From: a virus
DNA length: 57,098 nt
Strand: one strand, 5' to 3'
IMG/VR virus record: IMGVR_UViG_3300042908_000950
Span: 1-57,098 of that record
Below, piece by piece: positions 5,737-13,620 of this stretch. Position 1 is the first letter of the stretch. Every line of letters begins with the position of its first letter. Made by a program: the position numbers and the translations under genes. The notes under the pieces were generated by a model that did no database searches, was not told the origin of the DNA, and saw only the letters and a program-made list of their open reading frames with translations.

Positions 5737-6167
5737 GTTCGTTAAAAGGTACAAAAACTGCCGAGTGTTTGAAAGAAGCATTTGCTGGTGAATCAATGGC
5801 AAACCGCCGTTATCTGTATTTCGCAAATCAGTGTGATATCGCAGGTGAGAATGATTTGGCAGCATTGTTCCGTTCAACCGCTGAAGGTGAAACAGGCCAT
5901 GCCCATGGTCATATGGAGTATTTGATTGAAGGTGGTGCTGGTGAGCCTGGTACAGATATGCCAGCAAAAACTGCACGGCAAATGTTAGAGGCTGCTATTG
6001 CTGGTGAAACACATGAGTATTCAGACATGTATCCAGGCATGGCAAAGACAGCACGTGAAGAAGGTTTTGATGAAGTTGCTGATTGGTTTGAAACTTTGGC
6101 AAAAGCAGAACGTTCACATGCAAATCGTTATGCAAAAGCATTAGAAAAGCATCTTACCGAAAACTAA
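5733..6167 (+). CDS. Rubrerythrin-like diiron protein
   Basis: A 144-residue ferritin-like four-helix protein. Likely iron ligands are visible: E20 (AFAGES), E53-x-x-H56 (EGETGH), E92 (AGETHEY) and E126-x-x-H129 (AERSH), the spacing of the rubrerythrin domain. The C-terminal rubredoxin-like Cys4 domain of classical rubrerythrin is absent, so this is a diiron-only form. Known relatives reduce peroxide or handle iron. In a phage it may protect the infected cell from oxidative stress (inference). The start ATG 5733 overlaps the upstream stop; an in-frame TTG at 5706 is less likely. Confidence 0.9.
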   Translation: MSSLKGTKTAECLKEAFAGESMANRRYLYFANQCDIAGENDLAALFRSTAEGETGHAHGHMEYLIEGGAGEPGTDMPAKTARQMLEAAIAGETHEYSDMYPGMAKTAREEGFDEVADWFETLAKAERSHANRYAKALEKHLTEN

Positions 6168-6170
6168 AAG

Positions 6171-6197
6171 AAAGCGGCTATCTGGCCGCTTTTTTTC
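6171..6197. terminator. Bidirectional intrinsic terminator between convergent genes
   Basis: AAAGCGGC/GCCGCTTT (6171-6178 with 6185-6192) and a 6-nt loop, followed by a T-run on the + strand and preceded by A residues, so it can stop transcription in both directions between rubrerythrin (+) and the leftward gene ending at 6178. Confidence 0.85.
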
Positions 6198-6369
6198 TTC
6201 TCTCAGGTTTTACTACTAATCTAAATCCAGAATCATCTTTTTTGTTTTTCAGTGCAGCATTAGTGATTGTTGCTAACCGATTGCTGCGTGTAACCAAAAT
6301 CAAATTGTTACCTGTGTTTGTGTAAACAAGGTAAAATAACTCACCATCAATAATTTGTATTGTAATCAT
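6178..6369 (-). CDS. Small hypothetical protein
   Basis: A 63-residue protein on the minus strand, ATG at 6369; a TTG five codons upstream is the alternative start. It begins inside the 3' end of the preceding leftward gene (23-bp overlap), suggesting coupling. Strand-rich N-terminal half, basic C-terminus (KPERRKKAAR) that also forms part of the terminator. No family recognised. Confidence 0.55.
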   Translation of the reverse strand: MITIQIIDGELFYLVYTNTGNNLILVTRSNRLATITNAALKNKKDDSGFRLVVKPERRKKAAR

Positions 6370-7135
6370 TTGGCTCACAGTCAACCCATTTGAGATTATT
6401 ATAATGCTTGTAAAGCCAAGTTCCTTTTGGTATGAGACAAATTCCTAATTCAGGTTTTTCAGCAATTCTTATTTGAACTACGCTCCATGTCAGCACACAT
6501 ATGTAAATTACCGCAATAACACCAATACTCCATGTAGTAATTTTTTCTCTTATTTTCTTTATTCTTTTTGCCCTGACTATCGCCGCTTTTGCATCTTTTT
6601 CTTTTTGTATTTTGAATGCAATTGCTTGTTCTTTTTTCATTTGCTCCATCATCTTTTGAACACGTGTGTATAAATCACCAAGTTCGGGTGGTGAGTTATA
6701 AACCATAAGTTCACGGAGTTCTGCTTCCATTGCCGTCAAACGACTTTGCATCAAAACACGCTGTAATGCTCTTTTACCTAAACTTGTTTCACCCTTATAA
6801 ACTTCTAGAGCATGTTTTTCTTCTTCTTCAAAGATTGCCATGCAAGTAGCATAGTTTTCGAAGTATGTTCCTAAACTTTCACCGATTTCTGTAAAGATAT
6901 CATCGGGCTGTTTTTTGCTGAGTTCAAGGACACGATTTTTTTCTTGTATGTACTGATTTTTTTCAGCAACAGTTGGCGCACGATCTTTGAACTTTGAATT
7001 GAACTGTTCCTCAAGATCACTCAACACTCCCTTGACATCACCAGCAGCAGATGCTATTTCTTTATATAATGCACACCCTTGTTTGACAGCCGCAACAGCA
7101 CCGTTAGCAAGAGCAAACAGAGTTATTGGGTCCAT
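6347..7135 (-). CDS. Coiled-coil membrane protein
   Basis: A 262-residue protein. The N-terminus MDPITLFALANGAVAAVKQG is small-residue-rich and hydrophobic. Residues about 40-190 are highly charged and helical, probably coiled coil. One clear membrane segment (SIGVIAVIYICVLTW) lies near residues 201-217, followed by a short Cys-containing tail. I recall similar proteins in marine T4-like phages, without known function. It lies in a short leftward operon with the 71-residue gene upstream. An inner-membrane or superinfection role is speculative. Confidence 0.75.
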   Translation of the reverse strand: MDPITLFALANGAVAAVKQGCALYKEIASAAGDVKGVLSDLEEQFNSKFKDRAPTVAEKNQYIQEKNRVLELSKKQPDDIFTEIGESLGTYFENYATCMAIFEEEEKHALEVYKGETSLGKRALQRVLMQSRLTAMEAELRELMVYNSPPELGDLYTRVQKMMEQMKKEQAIAFKIQKEKDAKAAIVRAKRIKKIREKITTWSIGVIAVIYICVLTWSVVQIRIAEKPELGICLIPKGTWLYKHYNNLKWVDCEPNDYNTNY

Positions 7136-7143
7136 AGTTTAGC

Positions 7144-7359
7144 TTATACTTTCTTTTTTTTCTCTATGGCATCTTTCAGCATATCTTTGAATATCTTGAC
7201 TGTATTCTGTTTATTCTTTTCAGCAAACATTTTGACAACAACCAATTTATCATCGTAACTATTAGCGTTGTCTAAAAACTCTTTTGGTACAGTAAGTTTT
7301 TTCTTTTTTGCTTTGAATTTATCCAGTTTGTTTTTTATATCTTCCGAATCATCGGACAT
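7144..7359 (-). CDS. Lys-rich small helical protein
   Basis: A 71-residue protein, ATG at 7359, preceded on its strand by AAGGAAA. It is strongly basic, with Lys clusters at both ends and helical stretches between; no domain recognised. First gene of the leftward unit 7359-6178, divergent from the operon starting at 7541. Confidence 0.65.
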   Translation of the reverse strand: MSDDSEDIKNKLDKFKAKKKKLTVPKEFLDNANSYDDKLVVVKMFAEKNKQNTVKIFKDMLKDAIEKKKKV

Positions 7360-7476
7360 ATTAGGGTTTCCTTGGACGTTGAAATCACGAAAGCACTAAT
7401 ACTAGGAGACAGAACGGGGTACCCTGTGGCCAGGAACACTCAGTTAGTATGGGAATCATTGCCACTCAGACAATAC

Positions 7477-7506
7477 TTGACAATTATGGTATATTTATGC
7501 TATACT
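7477..7506 (+). promoter_or_regulatory. Sigma70-type promoter for the rnh/sugar operon
   Basis: TTGACA at 7477-7482, an 18-bp spacer, TATACT at 7501-7506. Predicted start near 7513, leaving a leader of about 28 nt with AGGAG at 7531-7535 before ATG 7541. Confidence 0.75.
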
Positions 7507-7517
7507 GTAGTTTCATG

Positions 7518-7525
7518 AATAAATA
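7518..7525 (+). promoter_or_regulatory. Possible T4-type late promoter
   Basis: AATAAATA at 7518-7525 matches the NATAAATA late element. It lies only 15 bp from ATG 7541, so a transcript started from it would keep little of the ribosome site; treated as uncertain. Confidence 0.35.
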
Positions 7526-7540
7526 CACTCAGGAGTCATT

Positions 7541-8614
7541 ATGGGTAAGTCAATTGACATAAAAGCAATCTTATCAAACAACAAAGAACCCAAGTTTTCG
7601 GGTGAATTGTCACAATCGCAACTTACGCAAGCACTGAACTGGTACGCTCAGAATCGTGATGCCAAGGATGCAACAAAATACGCCAACGACTTTCTAAAAA
7701 AGAAATACAAAATAACGGCTCTGGACGCTCTGAAATCCGTTTCGAGTACATTTGGGTTTCTGTGTAGAATCGTTAGCTCCGGCGGCGTTCTGGACGCTTC
7801 CAGCAGCAAATTTTTTGATGAAACGGTTGACAAACTCAAACAGTCGAATCCAATTGTCAAACCGACAACTGCAAATCCAAACGTCTTATCAATTCAAGAT
7901 CATATCAAAAGAAAAGCAAGTGAATGTATTGGTGAACTAGAAGGTCAGATTGACGAATTGATAACAACCGAGTTCAAAGCAAATGTTTCACCTTATGCAA
8001 CAATGACAAGTATGGAAACAAAAGGCGCTCATGCTAAATTTGTAATTGAACACTTCAAAACACGCCGAGTTGAATATGATAATGTTTTGACAACAAAAGA
8101 TGATGATGTCAAAGAAGCATATTCTAACTTTACAAAAGTACAATTGAAAAAGTTGGTAGCATATTGCGACCAAGTAATTGTTGATGCTATGAAACTGGCT
8201 GGTGAAGCGGTGAAAACCCGTAAGCCACGTAAACGTAAAGCAAAGTCTGCTGAACAGATTGTTGGTAAGATGAATTATGCAAAAGACTTTGCTGAATTGA
8301 AACTTGTATCGGTTGATCCGAAAATAATCATTGGTGCATCATCGTTGTGGGTGTATAATACAAAAACACGTAAACTCGGTGTTTATCATGCACTTGATGC
8401 GGCAGGTTTGAATATCAAAGGCTCTACGATACAAAACTTTGCCGAAAGCAAATCTGTATGCAAAACACTTCGTAAGCCAGAAGTAACTTTACCAGAATTA
8501 TTGAAAGCAGGTAAAGTAGCGTTACGTAATATTTTGACGGATATTCGTGCCGCTGAAAAAGCATTGACAGGACGAATCAATGTTGATACAATTCTACTGA
8601 GGGTGACTAAATGA
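7541..8614 (+). CDS. Hypothetical protein, first gene of the rnh operon
   Basis: A 357-residue protein with an excellent AGGAG site 5 nt before ATG 7541. The middle is helical. A strongly basic patch TRKPRKRKAK lies near residues 226-235, followed by a mixed alpha/beta C-terminal domain with IIIGASSLWVYNTKTRKLGVYH. The basic patch suggests nucleic-acid binding or virion association. I do not recognise a named family. The stop overlaps the start of the next tiny gene as ATGA. Confidence 0.7.
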   Translation: MGKSIDIKAILSNNKEPKFSGELSQSQLTQALNWYAQNRDAKDATKYANDFLKKKYKITALDALKSVSSTFGFLCRIVSSGGVLDASSSKFFDETVDKLKQSNPIVKPTTANPNVLSIQDHIKRKASECIGELEGQIDELITTEFKANVSPYATMTSMETKGAHAKFVIEHFKTRRVEYDNVLTTKDDDVKEAYSNFTKVQLKKLVAYCDQVIVDAMKLAGEAVKTRKPRKRKAKSAEQIVGKMNYAKDFAELKLVSVDPKIIIGASSLWVYNTKTRKLGVYHALDAAGLNIKGSTIQNFAESKSVCKTLRKPEVTLPELLKAGKVALRNILTDIRAAEKALTGRINVDTILLRVTK

Positions 8615-8712
8615 CCATGCGTGGTTATTACTACCGTAAATTTAAATTCCATTTACGAGTCGCACTTTTGACTTTGTTCAAAGGTGTGATTCTAGGAAAA
8701 CACGTAAAATGA
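8611..8712 (+). CDS. Tiny basic protein coupled on both sides
   Basis: A 33-residue frame starting at ATG 8611 inside the ATGA of the previous stop and ending in the ATGA that starts rnh at 8709. The double overlap shows it fits exactly between two coupled genes. The product is basic with a hydrophobic stretch (VALLTLF) that could form a short amphipathic helix. Function unknown; it may mainly relay translation into rnh. Confidence 0.6.
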   Translation: MTMRGYYYRKFKFHLRVALLTLFKGVILGKHVK

Positions 8713-9557
8713 TAATCTTTGATTACAATCAAGTGGCGATATCGTCACTTATGGAGCAGATCGGTTCATCTAAAAAACCGGTTGAAGAAAATCTTGTTCG
8801 ACATATGATATTGAATGTCATAAGAACATATGTCAAAAAGTTCAAGGAAACACACGGACCAGAAGTTGTGATTGCATGTGATAATCGCAATTACTGGCGC
8901 CGTGAGTATTTTCCACAATACAAAGCCAGCCGTAAGAAAGCCAGAGATTCTTCTGGGCATGACTGGAATTCTATCTTTGAATGTTTGCATAAAATCAAAG
9001 AAGAGTTGAAAAATTACTCACCTTACAAAGTGATTGATGTTGATACGGCTGAGGCTGATGATATTATTGCTACATTGGCGATACTCAAGTCTGCTAGTGA
9101 AAAAGTGATGATTCTATCATCCGACAAAGACTTTGCACAGTTACAGAAATATCCTAATGTGCAACAGTATTCGCCTATATTGAAGAAGTTCATCAACGAA
9201 CCGCTTCCGGCAGTTCAGTTGAAGCAGATGATCATTCGTGGTGATAAGGGTGATGGCGTACCTAACATTCTGACACAAGACAATGTGTTCATTGAAGGTG
9301 GTCGTCAAAAGCCTATCACTGAAGCCAAAATTATCAACTGGCTCAATCAAAAGCCAGAAGAATTTTGTACTGATGAAATGTTGCGTAATTATAAGCGAAA
9401 TGAATTGTTGATTGACTTGACAAAAATTCCAGAAACTCTTCAAAAAGGCATCATAGATACATATGATGCTGCTGCTGGCAACAACAAGCAGAAGTTCATG
9501 AATTATATGATTGCAAACAAACTAAAAAATCTACTTGAAGTCATTGACGAATTTTAA
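8709..9557 (+). CDS. rnh: RNase H / FEN-1-like 5'-3' exonuclease
   Basis: A 282-residue protein of the T4 RNase H (flap nuclease) family. Visible metal-site features are the N-terminal DYNQ strand (D5), ACDNRNYWRREYFPQYKASR (residues 57-76, the arch region), DVDTAEADDIIA (near 109-120), LSSDKDF (near 136-142) and RGDKGDGVPNI (near 177-187). In T4 this enzyme removes RNA primers from lagging-strand fragments with gp32. Length is near T4 Rnh. Start ATG 8709 overlaps the previous stop. Unlike T4, it is not next to the 33-59-32 cluster, which lies 18 kb downstream. Confidence 0.92.
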   Translation: MIIFDYNQVAISSLMEQIGSSKKPVEENLVRHMILNVIRTYVKKFKETHGPEVVIACDNRNYWRREYFPQYKASRKKARDSSGHDWNSIFECLHKIKEELKNYSPYKVIDVDTAEADDIIATLAILKSASEKVMILSSDKDFAQLQKYPNVQQYSPILKKFINEPLPAVQLKQMIIRGDKGDGVPNILTQDNVFIEGGRQKPITEAKIINWLNQKPEEFCTDEMLRNYKRNELLIDLTKIPETLQKGIIDTYDAAAGNNKQKFMNYMIANKLKNLLEVIDEF

Positions 9558-9565
9558 AGGAAATT

Positions 9566-9997
9566 ATGAGTTCTGAAAAATTATATTCCGAAATATTTGA
9601 GGAATTTGAAAAAGCAACGACAAAACAGGAACGAATAAACATTCTACGCCGTGAGGGTGATGAACGTTTTCGTTTTTTTCTTCAATTAGTATTCAATCCT
9701 GCAATTGAGTTTGATATTATAATGCCGCATATCTATCGGCCAGCAAAAGAACCTGCTGGTTTGAATTTTGCATATCTTGATACCGAAATGCCACGCATGT
9801 ACCGGTTTATCAAAAATCATCCTTTGCGACCACCAGAGTTTACCGCAGAAAAGACTACACAAATGATTTTGGTTATGCTAGAATCATTACATAGAGATGA
9901 AGCAGCAATTCTCATCAAAGTATTCCAAAAAGATTTCAAAGTAAAACAACTAACTGCTAATTTGGTAAAAGAAGCATTTCCTGATTTGGTCATATGA
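9566..9997 (+). CDS. Conserved marine-phage protein (DUF6433-like)
   Basis: A 143-residue protein. Helical N-terminus, central FNPAIEFDIIMP, and a C-terminal pattern ILIKVFQKDFKVKQLTANLVKEAFPDL. That end resembles the segment before the catalytic domain of phage ATP-dependent DNA ligases, but no ligase catalytic domain follows, so this could be a stand-alone ligase N-domain relative. I recall the family as DUF6433 in T4-like marine phages. AGGAAATT precedes ATG 9566. Its stop overlaps the next start by 4 bp. Confidence 0.65.
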   Translation: MSSEKLYSEIFEEFEKATTKQERINILRREGDERFRFFLQLVFNPAIEFDIIMPHIYRPAKEPAGLNFAYLDTEMPRMYRFIKNHPLRPPEFTAEKTTQMILVMLESLHRDEAAILIKVFQKDFKVKQLTANLVKEAFPDLVI

Positions 9998-10434
9998 AAA
10001 TAGTCGTTGTCTCTGGTGGATTTGATCCCATTCATTCGGGTCACCTTGCACTGTTGCGTGATGCATCTGCTATGGGTGACAAACTCATTGTTGGCGTAAA
10101 CTCTGATGCATGGCTTACACGTAAAAAAGGTAAGCCATTTATGGACATTCGTGAACGTAAAGCAATACTCGGATCAATTCGTTGGGTTGATGAAGTATGG
10201 GAGTTCGACGATTCGGATGGCACAGCATGTGACTTACTTTATCGTGTGCGTGAACATCATTCTCAAATACTTCCGGTATTGTCTAACTTTCAAATTTGGT
10301 TTGCAAATGGTGGTGATAGAAACGAATCAAACAATGCAGAAGTAAATGTGCCGGGCATTAATTTTGCCTATGGTGTAGGTGGTAGTGATAAAAGAAATTC
10401 ATCATCTTGGATATTGAGGAACTGGAATGAGTGA
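9994..10434 (+). CDS. Cytidylyltransferase-like nucleotidyltransferase
   Basis: A 146-residue nucleotidyltransferase of the HIGH superfamily: GGFDPIHSGHL at residues 8-18 with catalytic H14-x-x-H17, and SSSWIL near the C-terminus in place of the usual ISSTxIR motif. Relatives include the RfaE/HldE C-terminal domain and glycerol-3-phosphate cytidylyltransferase, which activate small sugar or polyol phosphates. Followed by a glycosyltransferase, an RmlC-like epimerase and a GalE-like enzyme, so it probably makes an activated sugar for the same pathway. Start overlaps the upstream stop as ATGA. Confidence 0.85.
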   Translation: MKIVVVSGGFDPIHSGHLALLRDASAMGDKLIVGVNSDAWLTRKKGKPFMDIRERKAILGSIRWVDEVWEFDDSDGTACDLLYRVREHHSQILPVLSNFQIWFANGGDRNESNNAEVNVPGINFAYGVGGSDKRNSSSWILRNWNE

Positions 10435-10576
10435 CGGTGGAAAAGGCTCAAAGCCAAGACCTATTGAAATACCACGTGAAAAATTCAATGACAACTGGGA
10501 TAAAATTTTTAGTAAAAAGGTGAAAAATGAAAGTAGCAGTAGTAACTCCAACAATCGGAGCAAAAACTCTAAGTAA
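10427..10576 (+). CDS. Small GGKGS-type phage protein
   Basis: A 49-residue frame starting at ATG 10427 inside the end of the nucleotidyltransferase gene and ending inside the next gene. The pattern MSDGGKGSKPRP ... EKFNDNWDKIFSKK matches a small protein I recall from many phages, with conserved GGKGS and NWDxIF but no known function. The Ser/Asn-rich tail overlaps the next gene and may be extra. Confidence 0.6.
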   Translation: MSDGGKGSKPRPIEIPREKFNDNWDKIFSKKVKNESSSSNSNNRSKNSK

Positions 10577-11282
10577 ATGTATTCAGTCTGTTGAAGCACA
10601 AACATATGAAAATTTGACGCATTATATTTTTCTTGATGGTGAGGAAGAGCATGGCGACAAAATTTGGAATCAACTTCAGGGTGCTTCAAAAGTCAAAACA
10701 ATCCGTCTGCAAGAAAATATCGGCAAAGGCTGGTATGGTCATCGTGTATATGCTGCATGTGGCTATCTTGTCAATGCTGACCTCATATGTTATCTTGACG
10801 AAGATAATTGGTTCGAGCCTAATCATGTTGAGAAACTTGTGGAGAGAATCAAAAAGGGTGTTGATTGGACATACTCACTAAGAAAGGTTCACGACAAAGA
10901 AGGTAGCTTTGTCTGTGAAGATAACTGTGAATCTTTAGGTCAATGGCCAATCTATTTCAACAAAGATGCGTATCACATTGACACTTCATCGTTCATGGTG
11001 AAAGCAGACATTGCACGAAAACTCGGCGGAGCATGGTATGGACAGTGGGGCGCAGATCGTCAATTCTTCAATGCACTCAAACAATACTTTCCAAACTTCT
11101 CTTGTTCAAAAGAATATTCACTGTGCTATCGTTTAGATGGCAACGAAAACTCTGTAAATGCAGAATTCTTTGAAAAGGGCAATGCAGAAAACGAAAAACA
11201 ATATCCAAATGGCTTCCCATGGAAACAACAGTATAAGGAAGAATACACCGTTGGACCCGGCATAACGATTGTGAGTGGATAA
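10527..11282 (+). CDS. Family 2-like glycosyltransferase
   Basis: A 251-residue GT-A fold enzyme. N-terminal VVTPTIG strand, QTYENLTHYIFLDG, and the metal/nucleotide-sugar motif DEDN at residues 91-94 (the DxD position). A later GADRQFF segment suits the acceptor-site region. It likely transfers a sugar to cell-surface polysaccharide, a virion protein or modified DNA; the sequence does not show which. It sits between an activating nucleotidyltransferase and two sugar-modifying enzymes. The stop overlaps the next start as TAATG. Confidence 0.85.
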   Translation: MKVAVVTPTIGAKTLSKCIQSVEAQTYENLTHYIFLDGEEEHGDKIWNQLQGASKVKTIRLQENIGKGWYGHRVYAACGYLVNADLICYLDEDNWFEPNHVEKLVERIKKGVDWTYSLRKVHDKEGSFVCEDNCESLGQWPIYFNKDAYHIDTSSFMVKADIARKLGGAWYGQWGADRQFFNALKQYFPNFSCSKEYSLCYRLDGNENSVNAEFFEKGNAENEKQYPNGFPWKQQYKEEYTVGPGITIVSG

Positions 11283-11776
11283 TGATAGTTGAAAATACCG
11301 AACTTGAAGGCGTAAGGTTAATCAAGCCAACGGTGTATGAAGATTTTCGTGGCACAAACTTTGAATCTTACAATGATACGAAATATCGTGATGAGATATC
11401 TTATCCGTTTGTTGTAGATAGTATTTCCACATCACGCAAACATACTCTGCGTGGCATTCATGGAGATAATAAAACGACCAAACTGGTATCATGTTTGTAT
11501 GGCACCATTCACATGGTCATCATCAATCGTGATCCTGAGCATGAACAATACAATCAATGGTTCACTATCACGCTATCGGATCGTAACAAGCATCAATTGC
11601 TGATACCGCCAAAGTTTGGTAATGGCCACTTGGTTATGTCTGATGAAGCGGTATTCAGTTACAAACTAAGTGAATTTTATGATCGTGAGTCACAATTCAC
11701 AATCAAGTGGAATGACCCGATGCACAACTTCTTTTGGCCAATCAAGAATCCTATTTTATCTGAAAGAGATAGATGA
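11282..11776 (+). CDS. dTDP-4-dehydrorhamnose 3,5-epimerase-like (RmlC/cupin)
   Basis: A 164-residue RmlC-type cupin. The signature LRGIHGD contains the catalytic histidine (H60), and IPPKFGNGHLVMSDEAVFSYKLSEFYD contains the typical RmlC strand with a tyrosine. Family members epimerise 4-keto sugars on dTDP. No RmlA or RmlB is visible here, so the substrate may come from the host or be a different 4-keto sugar. Coupled to neighbours on both sides (TAATG upstream, ATGA downstream). Confidence 0.85.
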   Translation: MIVENTELEGVRLIKPTVYEDFRGTNFESYNDTKYRDEISYPFVVDSISTSRKHTLRGIHGDNKTTKLVSCLYGTIHMVIINRDPEHEQYNQWFTITLSDRNKHQLLIPPKFGNGHLVMSDEAVFSYKLSEFYDRESQFTIKWNDPMHNFFWPIKNPILSERDR

Positions 11777-12744
11777 GAAAAGCACTGGTAACTGGCGGTT
11801 CGGGTTATCTTGGTTCACATTTAGCAAAAGCACTAAAGAAAGCAGGCTATTACACAGTCTGTTTTGATATCAAAACACCACAGAGTGATGTTTACTGGGA
11901 TGTTTATTGTCCTGGTGATATTCGTTCTTATCAAGACTTGTCCAGAGTTTTTGTAAACTGGACACCTGATATCGTTTTTCATCTTGCAGGTCGAATTGAA
12001 GTTGGTGAATCAGTTGAATTCCCTGAAGTGTTTTGGGATGTCAATGTAGGAGGCACTTGCAATTTATTATATTTTATGAGGATGTATAATGTTAGGAATA
12101 TTGTTTATTCTTCTACTGCCGGTCTTTATAGTCCTCAACTTACCACACTCTCTGAGAAAGCTCAAGTAGGTAACAACAATCCTTATGCAAACAGTAAGTA
12201 TGCTGCTGAGTGTGCCATTCGTGATTCAAAAGTAAATCATATTATTTTTAGATTCTTCAATCTTGCTGGTGCTGATCCAGATGGTGAGATGGGTGAGATG
12301 CACGAACCAGAAACACATTTGATTCCGCTAATGTTCGAAAGTCTAAATAATAAAAAGGAGTTTATTGTAAATGGTAACGATTATAATACACCTGATGGTA
12401 CATGTATTCGTGATTTTGTGCATGTTTCCGATGTAGCAGATGCTCATGTGTTAGCAGACAACTATCTTCAAACAAAATACGACAATCAACCCACACTATT
12501 CAATTTAGGAATAGGAAAGGGTTATTCTATCTTGCAGGTTATCAACACCGCAAAGTCTGAACTTCAACTTGATATTGACTACGAATTTGGCAAAAGAAGA
12601 GAAGGCGACCCATCAAAACTTGTAGCCAATATTGACTCGGCTAAAGAATATCTGAAATTCAAACCCAAACACAACTTGAAATCTATTTTGAGAACGGCAT
12701 ATAATTGGTATGAGCGACAACAAAGAGAACGAAATACAATTTGA
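11773..12744 (+). CDS. NAD-dependent sugar epimerase (GalE-like)
   Basis: A 323-residue extended short-chain dehydrogenase. The NAD motif GGSGYLGSH is at residues 8-16, the catalytic SST/YANSK at S113-S114-T115 and Y138-x-x-x-K142, with a C-terminal domain having GTCIRDFVHVSDVADAH as in UDP-glucose 4-epimerases. It completes the nucleotidyltransferase-GT-RmlC-GalE set. It probably interconverts UDP-hexoses for the glycosyltransferase. Overlaps ClpP-like gene by 35 bp. Confidence 0.88.
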   Translation: MRKALVTGGSGYLGSHLAKALKKAGYYTVCFDIKTPQSDVYWDVYCPGDIRSYQDLSRVFVNWTPDIVFHLAGRIEVGESVEFPEVFWDVNVGGTCNLLYFMRMYNVRNIVYSSTAGLYSPQLTTLSEKAQVGNNNPYANSKYAAECAIRDSKVNHIIFRFFNLAGADPDGEMGEMHEPETHLIPLMFESLNNKKEFIVNGNDYNTPDGTCIRDFVHVSDVADAHVLADNYLQTKYDNQPTLFNLGIGKGYSILQVINTAKSELQLDIDYEFGKRREGDPSKLVANIDSAKEYLKFKPKHNLKSILRTAYNWYERQQRERNTI

Positions 12745-13246
12745 ACACTATGCTCATTTTTTGTCTGGCAGCATTGAGCCAACAGTTATTGAGGCAGCAT
12801 CACGTTGGTTGCTTTATGCCAAATTCAATAAGATTGAGAAGCCACTAACACTGCACATCAACTCTGAAGGTGGCAATTTAGGTGATGCAATAGGGCTTAC
12901 TGATCTAATGCTAGGCGTGGGTGTGCCTGTTCGTACACTTGCATATGGCAATCTAATGAGTGCTGCATTTGTGATATTTGCTGCTGGTGAAAAAGGTTAT
13001 CGTGCTGTTGGTAAGAACACGACAATTATGATTCATCAATTCAATGATGAAATGGGCGGTAAGTATCATGATATGCGGGCTTATGCCAAAGAGTGTGATA
13101 GGTATCATCACAAAATGGCAAAGATTCTTTCTGACTGCTCAAAACTGTCAGTCAAGGATGTCAAATCCAAGTTTCTGCGACAAACCGATGTTTGGTTGAC
13201 CGCAGAGGACTTGGTAGAATATGGTGTAGCAGATATTATCTTTTAG
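12710..13246 (+). CDS. ClpP-like serine protease
   Basis: A 178-residue ClpP-fold protease. Catalytic residues are visible: S84 in YGNLMSAAF, H109 in IMIHQF and probably D160 in RQTDVW, followed by TAEDLVEYGVAD as in ClpP. Glycine-rich HINSEGGNLGDA matches the substrate-cleft strand. No Clp ATPase is encoded nearby, so it may work with host ClpX/ClpA, alter host proteolysis, or process phage proteins. Its start lies within galE, indicating coupled translation. Confidence 0.88.
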   Translation: MSDNKENEIQFEHYAHFLSGSIEPTVIEAASRWLLYAKFNKIEKPLTLHINSEGGNLGDAIGLTDLMLGVGVPVRTLAYGNLMSAAFVIFAAGEKGYRAVGKNTTIMIHQFNDEMGGKYHDMRAYAKECDRYHHKMAKILSDCSKLSVKDVKSKFLRQTDVWLTAEDLVEYGVADIIF

Positions 13247-13257
13247 GAGCAATAAAT

Positions 13258-13410
13258 ATGTTGTCTGGCGGTAAGAAATTTCAAAAGCCAAAGAAAACTA
13301 AATTCCACAAAAATCGTGAGCAGTATGAGAGTCAACAATTGAAGAATCAAAAGCATCATGACAAGTCTCTGTATCGCTTACTCAAGCAGGAAAAAGATTA
13401 TGTCGTATAA
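13258..13410 (+). CDS. Small basic protein
   Basis: A 50-residue protein from ATG 13258, preceded by TAGGAGC. An in-frame extension to 13192 would overlap ClpP and lacks an ATG. It is rich in Lys, Gln and His with no hydrophobic core, so probably disordered. The end overlaps the next gene by 11 bp. Unknown function. Confidence 0.6.
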   Translation: MLSGGKKFQKPKKTKFHKNREQYESQQLKNQKHHDKSLYRLLKQEKDYVV

Positions 13411-13576
13411 AGAACAAATCAGAAAACGCATACGTGAACTTGAGGATAAGATTGCTGAGTCCAACATTGACAGAGTTCAGCTAGACAGTCTGAGGTCTGA
13501 ACTGGCTCGGCTGAATATGCAGGATTTTGAAGAAGATTTACGCACCGAAGGAAGCCAGCAACTTCTCAAAGGATAA
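13400..13576 (+). CDS. Small coiled-coil protein
   Basis: A 58-residue protein starting at ATG 13400 (MSYKEQIRKR). Heptad-like pattern IRKRIRELEDKIAESNIDRVQLDSL supports a short coiled coil. It overlaps the end of the preceding gene and is the last gene before the late promoter and fibre block. Function unknown. Confidence 0.6.
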   Translation: MSYKEQIRKRIRELEDKIAESNIDRVQLDSLRSELARLNMQDFEEDLRTEGSQQLLKG

Positions 13577-13594
13577 AGTCAAGTCTCTTGTTCG

Positions 13595-13602
13595 TATAAA
13601 TA
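13595..13602 (+). promoter_or_regulatory. T4-type late promoter
   Basis: TATAAATA, identical to the T4 late consensus, 18 bp upstream of ATG 13621 and followed by AGGAG. It would drive the fibre block 13621-19592 late in infection with gp33-type co-activation. Confidence 0.75.
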
Positions 13603-13620
13603 AGCGAATAGGAGACTACT

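Larger units (their letters stand above)
7360..7540. promoter_or_regulatory. Divergent intergenic region
   Basis: A 181-bp gap between divergent operons. The string ACTCAG occurs three times in CACTCAG contexts (about 7437, 7463 and 7525). ATACTA near 7400 can pair with TAGTAT near 7446. The right half contains the rightward promoter. A clear -35/-10 pair for the leftward genes was not identified. Confidence 0.5.

Noticed and set aside
13251-13258. AATAAATA before the gene at 13258 as late promoter
   Set aside because: It touches the start codon, so any transcript would begin inside the gene; it is part of the ribosome-site spacer.
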